A stretch of 8,297 nucleotides of DNA from Rikenella microfusus. Its GTDB lineage: Bacteria > Bacteroidota > Bacteroidia > Bacteroidales > SZUA-534. The notes under the pieces were generated by a model. That model was not told the origin of the DNA. It saw nothing but the letters and a program-made list of their open reading frames with translations, and did no database searches. The stretch's first letter is position 1; the number at the start of each line of letters is the position of its first letter. The position numbers and the translations under genes were made by a program. Where the stretch lies: contig DYQV01000101.1 in assembly GCA_020719105.1 (NCBI GenBank), positions 1 through 8,297 on the forward strand, read 5' to 3'. Shown here piece after piece: positions 1 through 6,683 of the stretch.

Positions 1-2
1 TG

Positions 3-65
3 GAATTACACTATAAAGCCAGAAACGTAAAGTTTAATTTGTTACAATTCCTTAGTACTCAATAA
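3..65 (+). CDS. possible 3' end of an upstream gene (partial)
   Basis: A frame open from the left edge runs for 20 codons to a TAA at 63-65, leaving 18 bases before the protease start at 84. The residues end in NLLQFLSTQ and I recognise no family. Another frame (1-30, ending TIKPET then TAA) is also open from the edge, so which of the two is the real C-terminus cannot be decided. No minus-strand frame stays open here. The short gap to the next start would suit an operon, but the piece is too small to prove that it codes. Confidence 0.25.
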   Translation, partial: ELHYKARNVKFNLLQFLSTQ

Positions 66-83
66 GTAAAATTAAGACGAATT

Positions 84-1514
84 ATGAAAAAAATTTTAGG
101 ATTAACTATTGCAGCCATTTTAGGAGGAACCGTTACCCTTTTCGGGTACTTGATATTTTTTAATAAAGAGAATACCATACAAAGTGAACCTATTTCTGTG
201 GTAAGCCAAAATGTAAGCCAAACGTTACTTCCCTATTCAAGTAACCTCGATTTTACTTTTGCTGCTGAGAAAACAGTGCATGCAGTGGTGCACGTAAAGG
301 TACGCAGCCAGTATTCAGAGTACGAAAACCCTTTTTACAATTTTTTATTTGGAAAACCGAACTATCAATCAGAACCTATACCTATTGTATCTGCCGGAAG
401 CGGGGTAATAATCTCTAATGATGGATATATTGTCACTAATAACCATGTAATTGAAGGCGCTGATATTTTGGAAGTAACATTAAACGATAAACGGACGTTT
501 ACTGCTAAAGTTATTGGAGCTGACGGAACGACAGACATCGCATTGTTAAAAATTGATGGTTCCAGTTTTCCGTATCTTGATTGGGGCAACTCTGATAATT
601 TAAAAGTTGGTGAATGGGTTTTAGCGGTAGGAAATCCATTTAATTTAGCTTCCACTGTTACGGCAGGTATTGTTAGTGCTAAAGCACGGAGTATTAATAT
701 TTTAAATAAGAGTGCTGCCATAGAGGCTTTCATACAAACCGATGCAGCCGTGAATCCGGGAAATAGCGGTGGAGCACTTGTGGATACCGATGGTAAATTA
801 ATTGGCATAAATACGGCCATAGCAAGTCCAACGGGTTCTTTTTCTGGTTATTCTTTTGCTGTTCCTCAAAAAATTGCTCAAAAAATAGTCAATGATTTAT
901 TAGAATTTGGAGCTGTTCAACGGGCATTTATTGGAGTTAGTATTGCTGATATTACTTCACCTGTTGCAAAACAAAATGGCATAACAGCAACAAATGGAGT
1001 TTATGTAAGTGATGTTTCGGAAGGTGGAGCTGCCAAAGATGCCGGTATTAAGGGAGGTGATGTGATTCTTAAAATTAAAGATATTCCGGTAAACAGTACT
1101 TCTGAGCTTCAGGAGCAAATTGGACAATACCGTCCAGGTGATCAGATAGAAGTTACCGTAATCAGGTCAGGAAAAGAAAAAACTATGTTGCTTACTTTGC
1201 GCAACATTGAAGGAAAAACAGATGTTGTAAAAGGTGATGAGACCTTTGATTTACATGGTGCCAAATTTAGAACGCTAACATCAATTGAAGCCTCAAAACT
1301 TCGATTAAAAGGGGGAGTACTTATAGTTTCTATTTCAGAGGGAAAATTTAAATCGGCAGGAATTAAAGAAGGTTTTATTATAACTTCAGTTAACAGAAAG
1401 TCAATTTATGATTTACAGGATTTCCGTCTGATATTTGATAATTTGCAAGGTGGAATCTATATTGAAGGCATCTATCCTAATGGTATTTCAGCTTATTATG
1501 CATTTGGTATTTAA
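84..1514 (+). CDS. HtrA/Deg-family periplasmic serine protease with two PDZ domains
   Basis: This is a trypsin-like protease/chaperone of the DegP/DegQ/HtrA family (peptidase family S1C), which degrades or refolds damaged proteins in the periplasm. Residues 4-26 form a hydrophobic segment after MKK and act as a signal peptide or N-terminal anchor; no lipobox is seen. The protease domain spans about 58-275 and has the complete triad: H121 in TNNHV, D151 in TTDIALL and S228 in GNSGG. The first PDZ domain is at about 280-372 (starting AFIGVSI). A more divergent second PDZ is at about 388-470 and carries the ending IEGIYPNG..AYYAFG that is typical of Bacteroidetes Deg proteins. At 476 residues the length is normal for a two-PDZ member. 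The start is chosen because MKK leads straight into the signal segment; the upstream context is A-rich without a Shine-Dalgarno. An intrinsic terminator follows at 1634-1672. The family is certain, but DegP versus DegQ assignment is not possible. Confidence 0.96.
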   Translation: MKKILGLTIAAILGGTVTLFGYLIFFNKENTIQSEPISVVSQNVSQTLLPYSSNLDFTFAAEKTVHAVVHVKVRSQYSEYENPFYNFLFGKPNYQSEPIPIVSAGSGVIISNDGYIVTNNHVIEGADILEVTLNDKRTFTAKVIGADGTTDIALLKIDGSSFPYLDWGNSDNLKVGEWVLAVGNPFNLASTVTAGIVSAKARSINILNKSAAIEAFIQTDAAVNPGNSGGALVDTDGKLIGINTAIASPTGSFSGYSFAVPQKIAQKIVNDLLEFGAVQRAFIGVSIADITSPVAKQNGITATNGVYVSDVSEGGAAKDAGIKGGDVILKIKDIPVNSTSELQEQIGQYRPGDQIEVTVIRSGKEKTMLLTLRNIEGKTDVVKGDETFDLHGAKFRTLTSIEASKLRLKGGVLIVSISEGKFKSAGIKEGFIITSVNRKSIYDLQDFRLIFDNLQGGIYIEGIYPNGISAYYAFGI

Positions 1515-1531
1515 TTTTCGATTTTTTTAAT

Positions 1532-1539
1532 TACTTTTG
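1532..1539 (+). promoter_or_regulatory. Bacteroidetes -7 promoter element TACTTTTG
   Basis: TACTTTTG matches the Bacteroidetes primary-sigma -7 consensus TAnnTTTG exactly. The nearest upstream TTTG (1503-1506) is 25 bases away, longer than the usual 19-21, so the -33 half is poor. Transcription would begin near 1545, upstream of the micro-ORF at 1567 and of the terminator at 1634. It could drive a short independent RNA or a long sigA leader. It is a sequence match only. Confidence 0.4.
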
Positions 1540-1566
1540 TAACCCTTTTGAATAAAAATCCGTAAA

Positions 1567-1620
1567 ATGCTAAGATTCATAAGAAACAAAATCTCTGAGG
1601 GAAGGATGAAAAAACGATAG
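1567..1620 (+). CDS. 17-residue basic micro-ORF between htrA and sigA
   Basis: An ATG at 1567 opens 17 codons, giving MLRFIRNKISEGRMKKR, and ends with TAG at 1618-1620. The peptide is strongly basic (seven Arg/Lys) with hydrophobic residues spaced so that an amphipathic helix is possible. An internal in-frame ATG at codon 14, preceded by GAGGGAAGG, would give only MKKR. It lies 28 bases after a perfect -7 element and 13 bases before an intrinsic terminator, so promoter, ORF and terminator together form a self-contained unit of about 130 bases. It may be a leader peptide, a small functional peptide, or a chance ORF in an untranslated RNA. I recognise no family, and 17 codons cannot establish coding by themselves. 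Confidence 0.35.
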   Translation: MLRFIRNKISEGRMKKR

Positions 1621-1633
1621 AAATGATATAAAT

Positions 1634-1672
1634 AACCTGGCTGTCAAGTAGTTTATGGCCAGGTTTTTGTTT
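1634..1672 (+). terminator. intrinsic terminator between htrA and sigA
   Basis: AACCTGGC (1634-1641) pairs perfectly with GCCAGGTT (1658-1665) across a 16-base loop and is followed by a T-rich run with one G (to 1673). This is a standard Rho-independent terminator for plus-strand transcripts. It can end the htrA message or the short unit that starts near 1545. If the 1532 promoter also serves sigA, it would act as an attenuator. Confidence 0.75.
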
Positions 1673-1699
1673 TGAGAATAGGGCAAATTAATAAATTGG
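1671..1699 (+). promoter_or_regulatory. weak candidate sigA promoter after the terminator
   Basis: TAAATTGG (1692-1699) differs from TAnnTTTG at one position. TTTG at 1671-1674 lies 17 bases upstream, slightly short of the usual 19-21 spacing. Transcription would start around 1705 and leave a leader of only about a dozen bases before the ATG at 1718. This is the only candidate I find that would let sigA be transcribed independently of the terminator. Confidence 0.25.
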
Positions 1700-1717
1700 C
1701 AAAAGAAAGAATTCAAA

Positions 1718-2578
1718 ATGAGACAATTAAAAATCACCAAGTCAATCACGAATCGCGAAAGCGCTTCGCTAGACAAGTATTTGCAAGAAATTGGAAAAGA
1801 AGAGTTGATTACCGTTGAAGAGGAGGTTGAGTTAGCGCAGCGAATCAGAAAAGGTGATAGGATTGCATTGGAGAAACTTACCAAGGCCAATCTTAGATTT
1901 GTAGTATCTGTGGCAAAACAATACCAAAATCAAGGTTTGAGTTTACCTGATTTAATTAATGAAGGAAACTTAGGTTTGATTAAAGCTGCTGAAAAATTTG
2001 ATGAAACTCGCGGTTTTAAGTTCATTTCGTATGCTGTGTGGTGGATTAGGCAGTCAATTTTGCAAGCTTTAGCAGAGCAATCAAGAATTGTACGTTTGCC
2101 GCTAAATCAAGTGGGTTCATTGAATAAAATTAACAAAGCATATTCCAAATTTGAACAGGAAAATGAGCGCACCCCTTCACCAGAAGAATTAGCTGGAGCC
2201 CTTGATTTACCTAAAGATAAAGTAATTGATACCTTAAGGGTTTCAGGCCGTCATATTTCGGTAGATGCACCCTTTGTTGAAGGTGAAGACAACAGCTTGT
2301 TGGATGTGCTTGAAAACAAAGATTCCCCAATTGCGGATACCAAGCTGATATATGAATCGTTGAGCCGTGAAATAGAGCGTGCTTTAGCTACTTTAACAGA
2401 AAGGGAACGTGATATTATTCGTTTATTCTTTGGAATTGCTTGTCAGGAAATGACCCTAGAGGAGATAGGAGAAAAATTTGGATTGACCAGGGAACGTGTT
2501 CGCCAAATTAAAGAAAAGGCTATACGTAGGTTACGTCACACATCGAGAAGTAAGTTATTAAAAACATATTTAGGATAA
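1718..2578 (+). CDS. rpoD: primary (housekeeping) RNA polymerase sigma factor
   Basis: This is the sigma-70-family primary sigma factor (SigA/RpoD), which directs RNA polymerase to housekeeping promoters. The N-terminus MRQLKITKSITNRESASLDK and the 286-residue length are those of the short Bacteroidetes form, without region 1.1 and without the long non-conserved insert. Region 1.2 is at about 16-49, and region 2 at about 52-122 with NLRFVVSVAKQYQ, the DLINEGNLGLIKAAEKFD core-binding stretch and the -10-recognition part FKFISYAVWWIRQSI. Region 3 lies at about 130-205, including the RHISVDAPF..GEDNSLLD segment that reaches toward the active site. Region 4 is at about 223-286, with the helix-turn-helix MTLEEIGEKFGLTRERVRQIKEKAIRRLR. 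No key region is missing. Upstream are a terminator and an A-rich start region without Shine-Dalgarno; downstream it converges on uvrB with 32 bases between the stop codons. Confidence 0.97.
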   Translation: MRQLKITKSITNRESASLDKYLQEIGKEELITVEEEVELAQRIRKGDRIALEKLTKANLRFVVSVAKQYQNQGLSLPDLINEGNLGLIKAAEKFDETRGFKFISYAVWWIRQSILQALAEQSRIVRLPLNQVGSLNKINKAYSKFEQENERTPSPEELAGALDLPKDKVIDTLRVSGRHISVDAPFVEGEDNSLLDVLENKDSPIADTKLIYESLSREIERALATLTERERDIIRLFFGIACQEMTLEEIGEKFGLTRERVRQIKEKAIRRLRHTSRSKLLKTYLG

Positions 2579-2612
2579 AAGAAAAAAGCGGCAAATGCCG
2601 CTTTTTTCTTTT
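2577..2612. terminator. perfect bidirectional terminator between sigA and uvrB
   Basis: Bases 2577-2592 (AAAAGAAAAAAGCGGC) and 2597-2612 are exact reverse complements around the four-base loop AAAT. This gives a 16-bp stem with a GC-rich tip (GCGGC/GCCGC) and flanking A and T runs that serve as the U-tract on either strand. It therefore terminates both convergent genes. The left arm begins inside the sigA TAA (2576-2578), and the right arm ends inside the uvrB stop (2611-2613 read on the minus strand). Confidence 0.93.
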
Positions 2613-4632
2613 ATTTCTTTGACTTTGATAGCTGGAGTTTCTGCAGCTCAAACATTTCATCGCGTAATCGTGCGGCTTCAATAAAATCTAATTTACCTGC
2701 GGCTTGCTCCATTTGTTTTTTAGTCTTTTCAATAGTCTTTAAAAGTGCTTCACTACTCATATAAGCAATGATTGGGTCAGCTGCTATATCAATATGATCT
2801 TTTCCACTGTATGCCTTAGAATTCGATGTTGGCTCTATTTCTTTACTCACCATGCTTCGTTGAGACTTTATGATTGACTGAGGTGTAATATTATTGTCCT
2901 GATTGTATTTCAATTGCTTAATTCTTCTCCTGTTGGTTTCATCAATAGTTCGTTGCATGGAGCCAGTCATTTTATCGGCATACATGATAACTTTGCCATT
3001 AATGTTTCTTGCTGCCCTACCCGACGTTTGGGTCAGTGAACGTTCAGAGCGCAGAAAACCTTCTTTATCAGCATCTAAAATGGACACAAGCGACACTTCA
3101 GGTAAATCAAGTCCTTCACGAAGCAGATTTACGCCAACCAATACATCGAACAACCCTTTTCGCAGGTTTTCCAGTATTTCAACCCTATCCAAGGTATCCA
3201 CATCGCTGTGGATGTAATTGCTCTTTATCCTTAATTTCAACAAATATTTATTCAGTTCTTCTGCCATTCTTTTGGTCAAAGTAGTAACTAAAATTCTTTC
3301 ATCTTTGCCAATCCGTAGGTTGATCTCTTTAATTAAATCATCAATCTGGTTCAAGCTTGGGCGTACCTCAATAATTGGATCTAAAAGCCCGGTTGGACGG
3401 ATTACTTGCTCGGTAATTACACCACCGCATTTTTCCAATTCATAATCGGCAGGAGTGGCACTCACATAAATTGTTTGCCCAGTAAGCTCGTCAAACTCTT
3501 CAAACCGAAGAGGGCGATTGTCCAATGCTGCAGGCAGCCGGAATCCATATTCCACCAAATTTTCCTTGCGGGAACGGTCGCCACCATACATTGCCCTTAT
3601 CTGCGGAATGGTTACGTGGCTTTCGTCAATAATGGTTATAAAATCGGAAGGAAAATAATCGAGCAAGCAGAAGGGTCGTGTTCCTTGATCACGTCCATCA
3701 AAATACCGTGAATAATTTTCAATTCCCGGACAATAACCCAATTCACGTATCATTTCCAAGTCGTAGTTGACTCTTTCATCGATGCGCTTTGCCTCGTATG
3801 GCTTCCCAATACTTTTAAAATATTCTATCTGCTTAACTAAATCATCCTGAATTTGGCGAATTGCCTGTTGAATCCGTGATTGGGTAGTTACGAAAATATT
3901 GGCCGGATAAATCAGGGTTTGTTCCATTTTCTCAATGGTTTGGCCATTAACCGGATCAAATGAATATATTTCTTCAATTACATCGCCCCAGAAAATAACC
4001 CGGTAAGCGATATCGCCATAGGCTAAAAAAACATCCACCGTATCGCCTTTAACCCGAAAATTCCCCCGGTTGAATTCAACTTCATTCCGACTATAAAGTG
4101 CATCAACCAGCTTCCTAAGAAATTGGTTTCTCCCGGGTTGATCACCAATTTTTATAGAAATACTGTTTTCGTGAAAATCGGCCGGATTACCGATACCATA
4201 CAAACAGGAAACCGATGAAACTACAATTACATCACGCCTTCCGGAGAGTATGGATGAGGTTGTTCTTAGCCTAAGCTTTTCAATTTCCTGGTTAATACTC
4301 AAATCCTTTTCAATGTAAGTATTAGTAACCGGAAGATAGGCTTCTGGCTGATAATAATCGTAATAAGAAACAAAATATTCAACCGCATTATCCGGAAAGA
4401 ACTCTTTAAATTCAGAATACAACTGAGCGGCCAAGGTTTTATTATGACTTAAAATCAGCACCGGACGTTTCAACTGCTGAAGTACGTTAGCAATTGTAAA
4501 TGTTTTGCCAGAACCGGTTACACCCAACAGAGTTTGACATGGCATCTGCTGATTGATTCCCTGAACAAGCTTTTCAATGGCCTGAGGTTGATCACCTGTG
4601 GGTTGAAAAGGGGCTTTTATTATAAGATCCAT
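2611..4632 (-). CDS. uvrB: excinuclease ABC subunit B (UvrB)
   Basis: UvrB is the DNA-damage verification helicase of nucleotide excision repair; it receives DNA from UvrA and recruits the UvrC nuclease in the cytoplasm. At 673 residues it is full length. Visible elements are the start PFQPTGDQPQAI, the Walker A motif GVTGSGKT (37-44), and the aromatic beta-hairpin YFVSYYDYYQPEAY (86-99) that clamps one DNA strand. The UvrA/UvrC-interaction domain spans about 150-250. Later come the DESH box (336-339), SATP (391-394), the helicase motifs around VGVNLLREGLDLPEVSLV (499-516), and arginine-finger motif VI QTSGRAARN (535-543). The C-terminal UVR coiled-coil that binds UvrC is at about 629-664 (LDFIEAARLRDEM). 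It lies 10 bases after the secreted EEP gene and is probably co-transcribed. No SOS box is sought or claimed. Downstream is the shared bidirectional terminator. Confidence 0.98.
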   Translation of the reverse strand: MDLIIKAPFQPTGDQPQAIEKLVQGINQQMPCQTLLGVTGSGKTFTIANVLQQLKRPVLILSHNKTLAAQLYSEFKEFFPDNAVEYFVSYYDYYQPEAYLPVTNTYIEKDLSINQEIEKLRLRTTSSILSGRRDVIVVSSVSCLYGIGNPADFHENSISIKIGDQPGRNQFLRKLVDALYSRNEVEFNRGNFRVKGDTVDVFLAYGDIAYRVIFWGDVIEEIYSFDPVNGQTIEKMEQTLIYPANIFVTTQSRIQQAIRQIQDDLVKQIEYFKSIGKPYEAKRIDERVNYDLEMIRELGYCPGIENYSRYFDGRDQGTRPFCLLDYFPSDFITIIDESHVTIPQIRAMYGGDRSRKENLVEYGFRLPAALDNRPLRFEEFDELTGQTIYVSATPADYELEKCGGVITEQVIRPTGLLDPIIEVRPSLNQIDDLIKEINLRIGKDERILVTTLTKRMAEELNKYLLKLRIKSNYIHSDVDTLDRVEILENLRKGLFDVLVGVNLLREGLDLPEVSLVSILDADKEGFLRSERSLTQTSGRAARNINGKVIMYADKMTGSMQRTIDETNRRRIKQLKYNQDNNITPQSIIKSQRSMVSKEIEPTSNSKAYSGKDHIDIAADPIIAYMSSEALLKTIEKTKKQMEQAAGKLDFIEAARLRDEMFELQKLQLSKSKK

Positions 4633-4642
4633 ATTTTAGGAC

Positions 4643-5656
4643 TTATTTTTCATAAAACACTGCATAAACCGGATAATGATCGCTATATCCCCCAAAATAC
4701 TTGTCACCACCATAAGTTCTATTGGGAGCTTTATCTCCATTTTTTTGTTTATAATTCAAAAATTCAGGAGTATGGATGAATCCGGTTTCAGAAAACAAAC
4801 GAAAACCTTTATTTTGAGGATATAATGAACGAGAAACTATTAAATTGTCTAACATGTTGTATTTCCCTTTGAAATAATAGCTGCCCAATCCTTGAAGATG
4901 TTTTTTATATAAAATATTAGTCAATAAACAGGTATCGCTGGGCAAACCAGCATTTAATACTGAATGTAAACTTTTATTGGAGGGTTCATCGTTAAAATCG
5001 CCCATAATCACAATTTTACTATTTTTATTAATTGATACTAATGAACCAACCTGAGCTTTTAAAACTTCAGCACATTTTATGCGTTTAACTTCCGAATCGT
5101 CTTGACCACCTCTGCGAGAGGACCAGTGGTTAACAAAAATATGAACGGTATCATTTTTTACCAATCCTTTAACATAAAGAATATCACGGGTACGTCGGTC
5201 CTCAGAATTATCAAAATATACGGGTATGGCTTTATGCAAAATGTACTTAAAAGCATCAGGCCGGTATATTAAACCACAATCAATTCCTCTATCATCAGGG
5301 CCTTCGATGAGCAATGGGATGTAATTTGCTTTTTTAAGGATTGGCAGTTCTACTAAATCCTTTAAAACCTGAATATTCTCTAATTCAATCATTCCCACTA
5401 TTTCGGGCAGTTCTTCTGCATGGACGGAGGCAATTACCTGTGCAATATTTTCTAGTTTTTTATTATATTTTTCAGTATTCCAATTTTTTGCCGACTCCGG
5501 TAAAAACTCATCAATTTTGCTGTTAGCAACAGTATCAAATAGGTTTTCAACATTGTAATTCATTACGGTAAAATACTTTGATTTATTCCATTGTAAAGGT
5601 TGTGCAATGCTTGTAGCAAGAATAAAAAAGAAAATAATTATTAGGCAACTTTTCAT
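4643..5656 (-). CDS. secreted endonuclease/exonuclease/phosphatase-family hydrolase
   Basis: The protein has the metal-dependent DNase I / inositol-phosphatase fold (EEP superfamily), which hydrolyses phosphodiester or phosphomonoester bonds; the actual substrate is unknown. Residues 1-18 form a signal peptide with probable cleavage after SIA (before QPLQW). Cys4 is too early and lacks a lipobox, so a lipoprotein is unlikely. Active-site motifs occur in family order: N35 in MNYNVENLFD, metal-ligand Glu in GMIELEN (E91), DDRGIDCGLIY (121-131), the catalytic His in VNHWSSRRGG (H177), GDFND (D220, N222), and the terminal YSDHYPV (D326, H327). The triad is complete, so it should be active. At 337 residues it has the usual size of Bacteroidetes members. 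Because it is exported, a role in phosphate or nucleotide scavenging is more likely than one in UvrB-linked repair, although uvrB follows after only 10 bases. Confidence 0.9.
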   Translation of the reverse strand: MKSCLIIIFFFILATSIAQPLQWNKSKYFTVMNYNVENLFDTVANSKIDEFLPESAKNWNTEKYNKKLENIAQVIASVHAEELPEIVGMIELENIQVLKDLVELPILKKANYIPLLIEGPDDRGIDCGLIYRPDAFKYILHKAIPVYFDNSEDRRTRDILYVKGLVKNDTVHIFVNHWSSRRGGQDDSEVKRIKCAEVLKAQVGSLVSINKNSKIVIMGDFNDEPSNKSLHSVLNAGLPSDTCLLTNILYKKHLQGLGSYYFKGKYNMLDNLIVSRSLYPQNKGFRLFSETGFIHTPEFLNYKQKNGDKAPNRTYGGDKYFGGYSDHYPVYAVFYEK

Positions 5657-5761
5657 AGTGGATTGATTTAATTGGTTCAGTTTAACTTTTCCATGTTATA
5701 AATAGTTTGTATCTTTCCTTAACCAGTGCATGAGAACCAGAATAAAAAATACAATCCTTCA

Positions 5762-5769
5762 CAAAAATA
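5762..5769 (-). promoter_or_regulatory. candidate -7 element for the EEP-uvrB operon
   Basis: Read on the minus strand this is TATTTTTG, a perfect match to TAnnTTTG. It lies about 105 bases upstream of the EEP start, so transcription would begin near 5756. I see no convincing -33 TTTG at the usual 19-21 base distance. The rest of the 272-base gap (5657-5928) contains only a 7-base direct repeat ATCCTTC (5754-5760 and 5777-5783) flanking this element; no other gene or RNA is evident there. Confidence 0.35.
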
Positions 5770-5928
5770 GGGTTTTATCCTTCAATCTTTAATTCAGAGA
5801 GACTTTAATTTTGAAATGAATAATTGAATGATCAAACTGATTCCGAAAGCGATTGATGGTTCTTACGGATTATTACTTGACTGTTCGAAGGTATATTGCC
5901 CGCCCACTTGGTCGAAAGTAAGAATAGT

Positions 5929-6519
5929 TCAATCATTCTTTAGTTCAATTAGCCTGGGATGTGTGGCTATTTTAAAGCCAAATAATCCTGTTTTGATTAA
6001 ATATGCGGCAGAATCGGGTTCAAAAGGAAATTTATCGGTTGAAAAGCGCCTGATTTCAGTTTGATTTTCGAAAATATTATTTTCCAAGTTCACTTCAATT
6101 AAGTGGTCATCATAAAAAACAGTATAGCTTTCAACCTTATATTTTTCGTCGGATACATTGAGAACCACAGCAAAATTAATAAGCAAAATCAGTGCTGTAA
6201 TTACTGGACCCAGAGCGCAAACGGCTAGCAAAATCTTAAGTTCTTTTCTTACACTATATATTTGAGGGAGCATCCGATAAGGGATAAGGCTAAAAATGAT
6301 AACCCAAATAATGTAAATCCGGCTTATTTGAATCCATGAAAGAAGAGTAGGGATTCCGATAATGGCTATGGTCATTATGCCGAAGAAAAATAAAATTGCC
6401 ATCCATCGGATGTGCATTTCCATTTTTTTATTCAAACCAATTATTTGATCTCTTTTATTCCGAGCTTGCAGGATAAGCCATCGTCGGTATAATTTTTTAT
6501 ATGGGCTCCGTTTGTTCAT
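5929..6519 (-). CDS. unknown three-span membrane protein
   Basis: I do not recognise this 196-residue protein. A basic N-terminal tail (residues 1-37, with RSPYKKLYRRW and other Lys/Arg) precedes three hydrophobic stretches at about 39-60, 66-84 and 96-121. A soluble C-terminal part (122-196) is rich in beta-type sequence and acidic residues and contains GLFGFKIATHPRLIEL near the end. With three spans and a positively charged N-terminus, the N-terminus should be cytoplasmic and the C-terminal domain periplasmic. The start at 6519 has no strong Shine-Dalgarno, as is usual here. It stands alone: 272 bases separate it from the EEP gene and 164 from the regulator-like gene upstream, and a candidate promoter sits directly in front of it. 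Coding is supported by length and by the coherent membrane pattern. Confidence 0.75.
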   Translation of the reverse strand: MNKRSPYKKLYRRWLILQARNKRDQIIGLNKKMEMHIRWMAILFFFGIMTIAIIGIPTLLSWIQISRIYIIWVIIFSLIPYRMLPQIYSVRKELKILLAVCALGPVITALILLINFAVVLNVSDEKYKVESYTVFYDDHLIEVNLENNIFENQTEIRRFSTDKFPFEPDSAAYLIKTGLFGFKIATHPRLIELKND

Positions 6520-6537
6520 TGATTTTATTTTACTTCC

Positions 6538-6568
6538 TAAAGGTAGCTATGAATGCTTAATTGTCAAC
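6538..6568 (-). promoter_or_regulatory. candidate promoter for the membrane protein gene
   Basis: On the minus strand GTTG (6565-6568) is followed after exactly 19 bases by TACCTTTA (6538-6545). Each differs by one base from the Bacteroidetes -33 TTTG and -7 TAnnTTTG elements, and the spacing is ideal. Transcription would start near 6531, about 12 bases before the ATG at 6519. Confidence 0.35.
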
Positions 6569-6570
6569 GC

Positions 6571-6594
6571 AAAAAAGCTACAATTTTGCAATTG
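6571..6594 (-). terminator. weak possible terminator for the regulator-like gene
   Basis: Read on the minus strand, CAATT and AATTG enclose the loop GCAA (6581-6594) and are followed by TAG, C and a run of six T. The stem is only five base pairs and A+T-rich, so termination would be inefficient. It is the only hairpin with a T-run that I find downstream of the gene ending at 6684. Confidence 0.2.
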
Positions 6595-6615
6595 GGATGC
6601 AGGGTTTGATAGATT

Positions 6616-6682
6616 TTAGAATTTAGAATTTGAAGATAGAAGATAGAAGATAGAAGTTAGAAGCAAGCAACCAGTAACCAGT
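6616..6682. repeat. 7-bp-period microsatellite
   Basis: Starting at 6616 the sequence repeats with a period of seven: TTAGAAT twice, TTGAAGA, TAGAAGA twice, TAGAAGT and TAGAAGC. It continues after a degenerate unit into two copies of AACCAGT (6669-6675 and 6676-6682), which keep the period. The array ends two bases before the stop codon of the minus-strand gene at 6684. Heptameric intergenic repeats of this look are, to my recollection, common in Bacteroidetes. Copy number could vary by replication slippage. Confidence 0.85.
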
Positions 6683-6683
6683 T

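Noticed and set aside
365..820. Minus-strand open frame of 151 codons opposite the HtrA gene
   Set aside because: It lies wholly inside the protease domain coding region on the other strand, and its translation shows no family pattern; it is a shadow of the HtrA codons.
1570..1890. Minus-strand open frame of 106 codons across the sigA start
   Set aside because: It overlaps the conserved N-terminal region of sigA and crosses the terminator; its Ser/Phe/Leu-rich translation is what antisense of Lys/Glu-rich coding gives.
2903..3711. Several plus-strand open frames opposite uvrB
   Set aside because: All are antisense to conserved UvrB helicase motifs and show no recognisable protein features.
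4643..5656. Lipoprotein signal on the EEP enzyme (Cys at position 4)
   Set aside because: The Cys precedes the hydrophobic core and lacks a lipobox; cleavage after SIA fits a standard signal peptide better.
5657..5928. Possible hidden gene or RNA in the 272-base gap
   Set aside because: Only very short frames (about 20 codons or fewer), no tRNA-like cloverleaf and no strong hairpin were found; only a candidate -7 element and a short direct repeat were kept.
5828..6064. Plus-strand 78-codon frame beginning in the gap beside the membrane protein gene
   Set aside because: More than half is antisense to the C-terminal domain of the membrane protein; it has no ribosome binding site and no recognisable motif.
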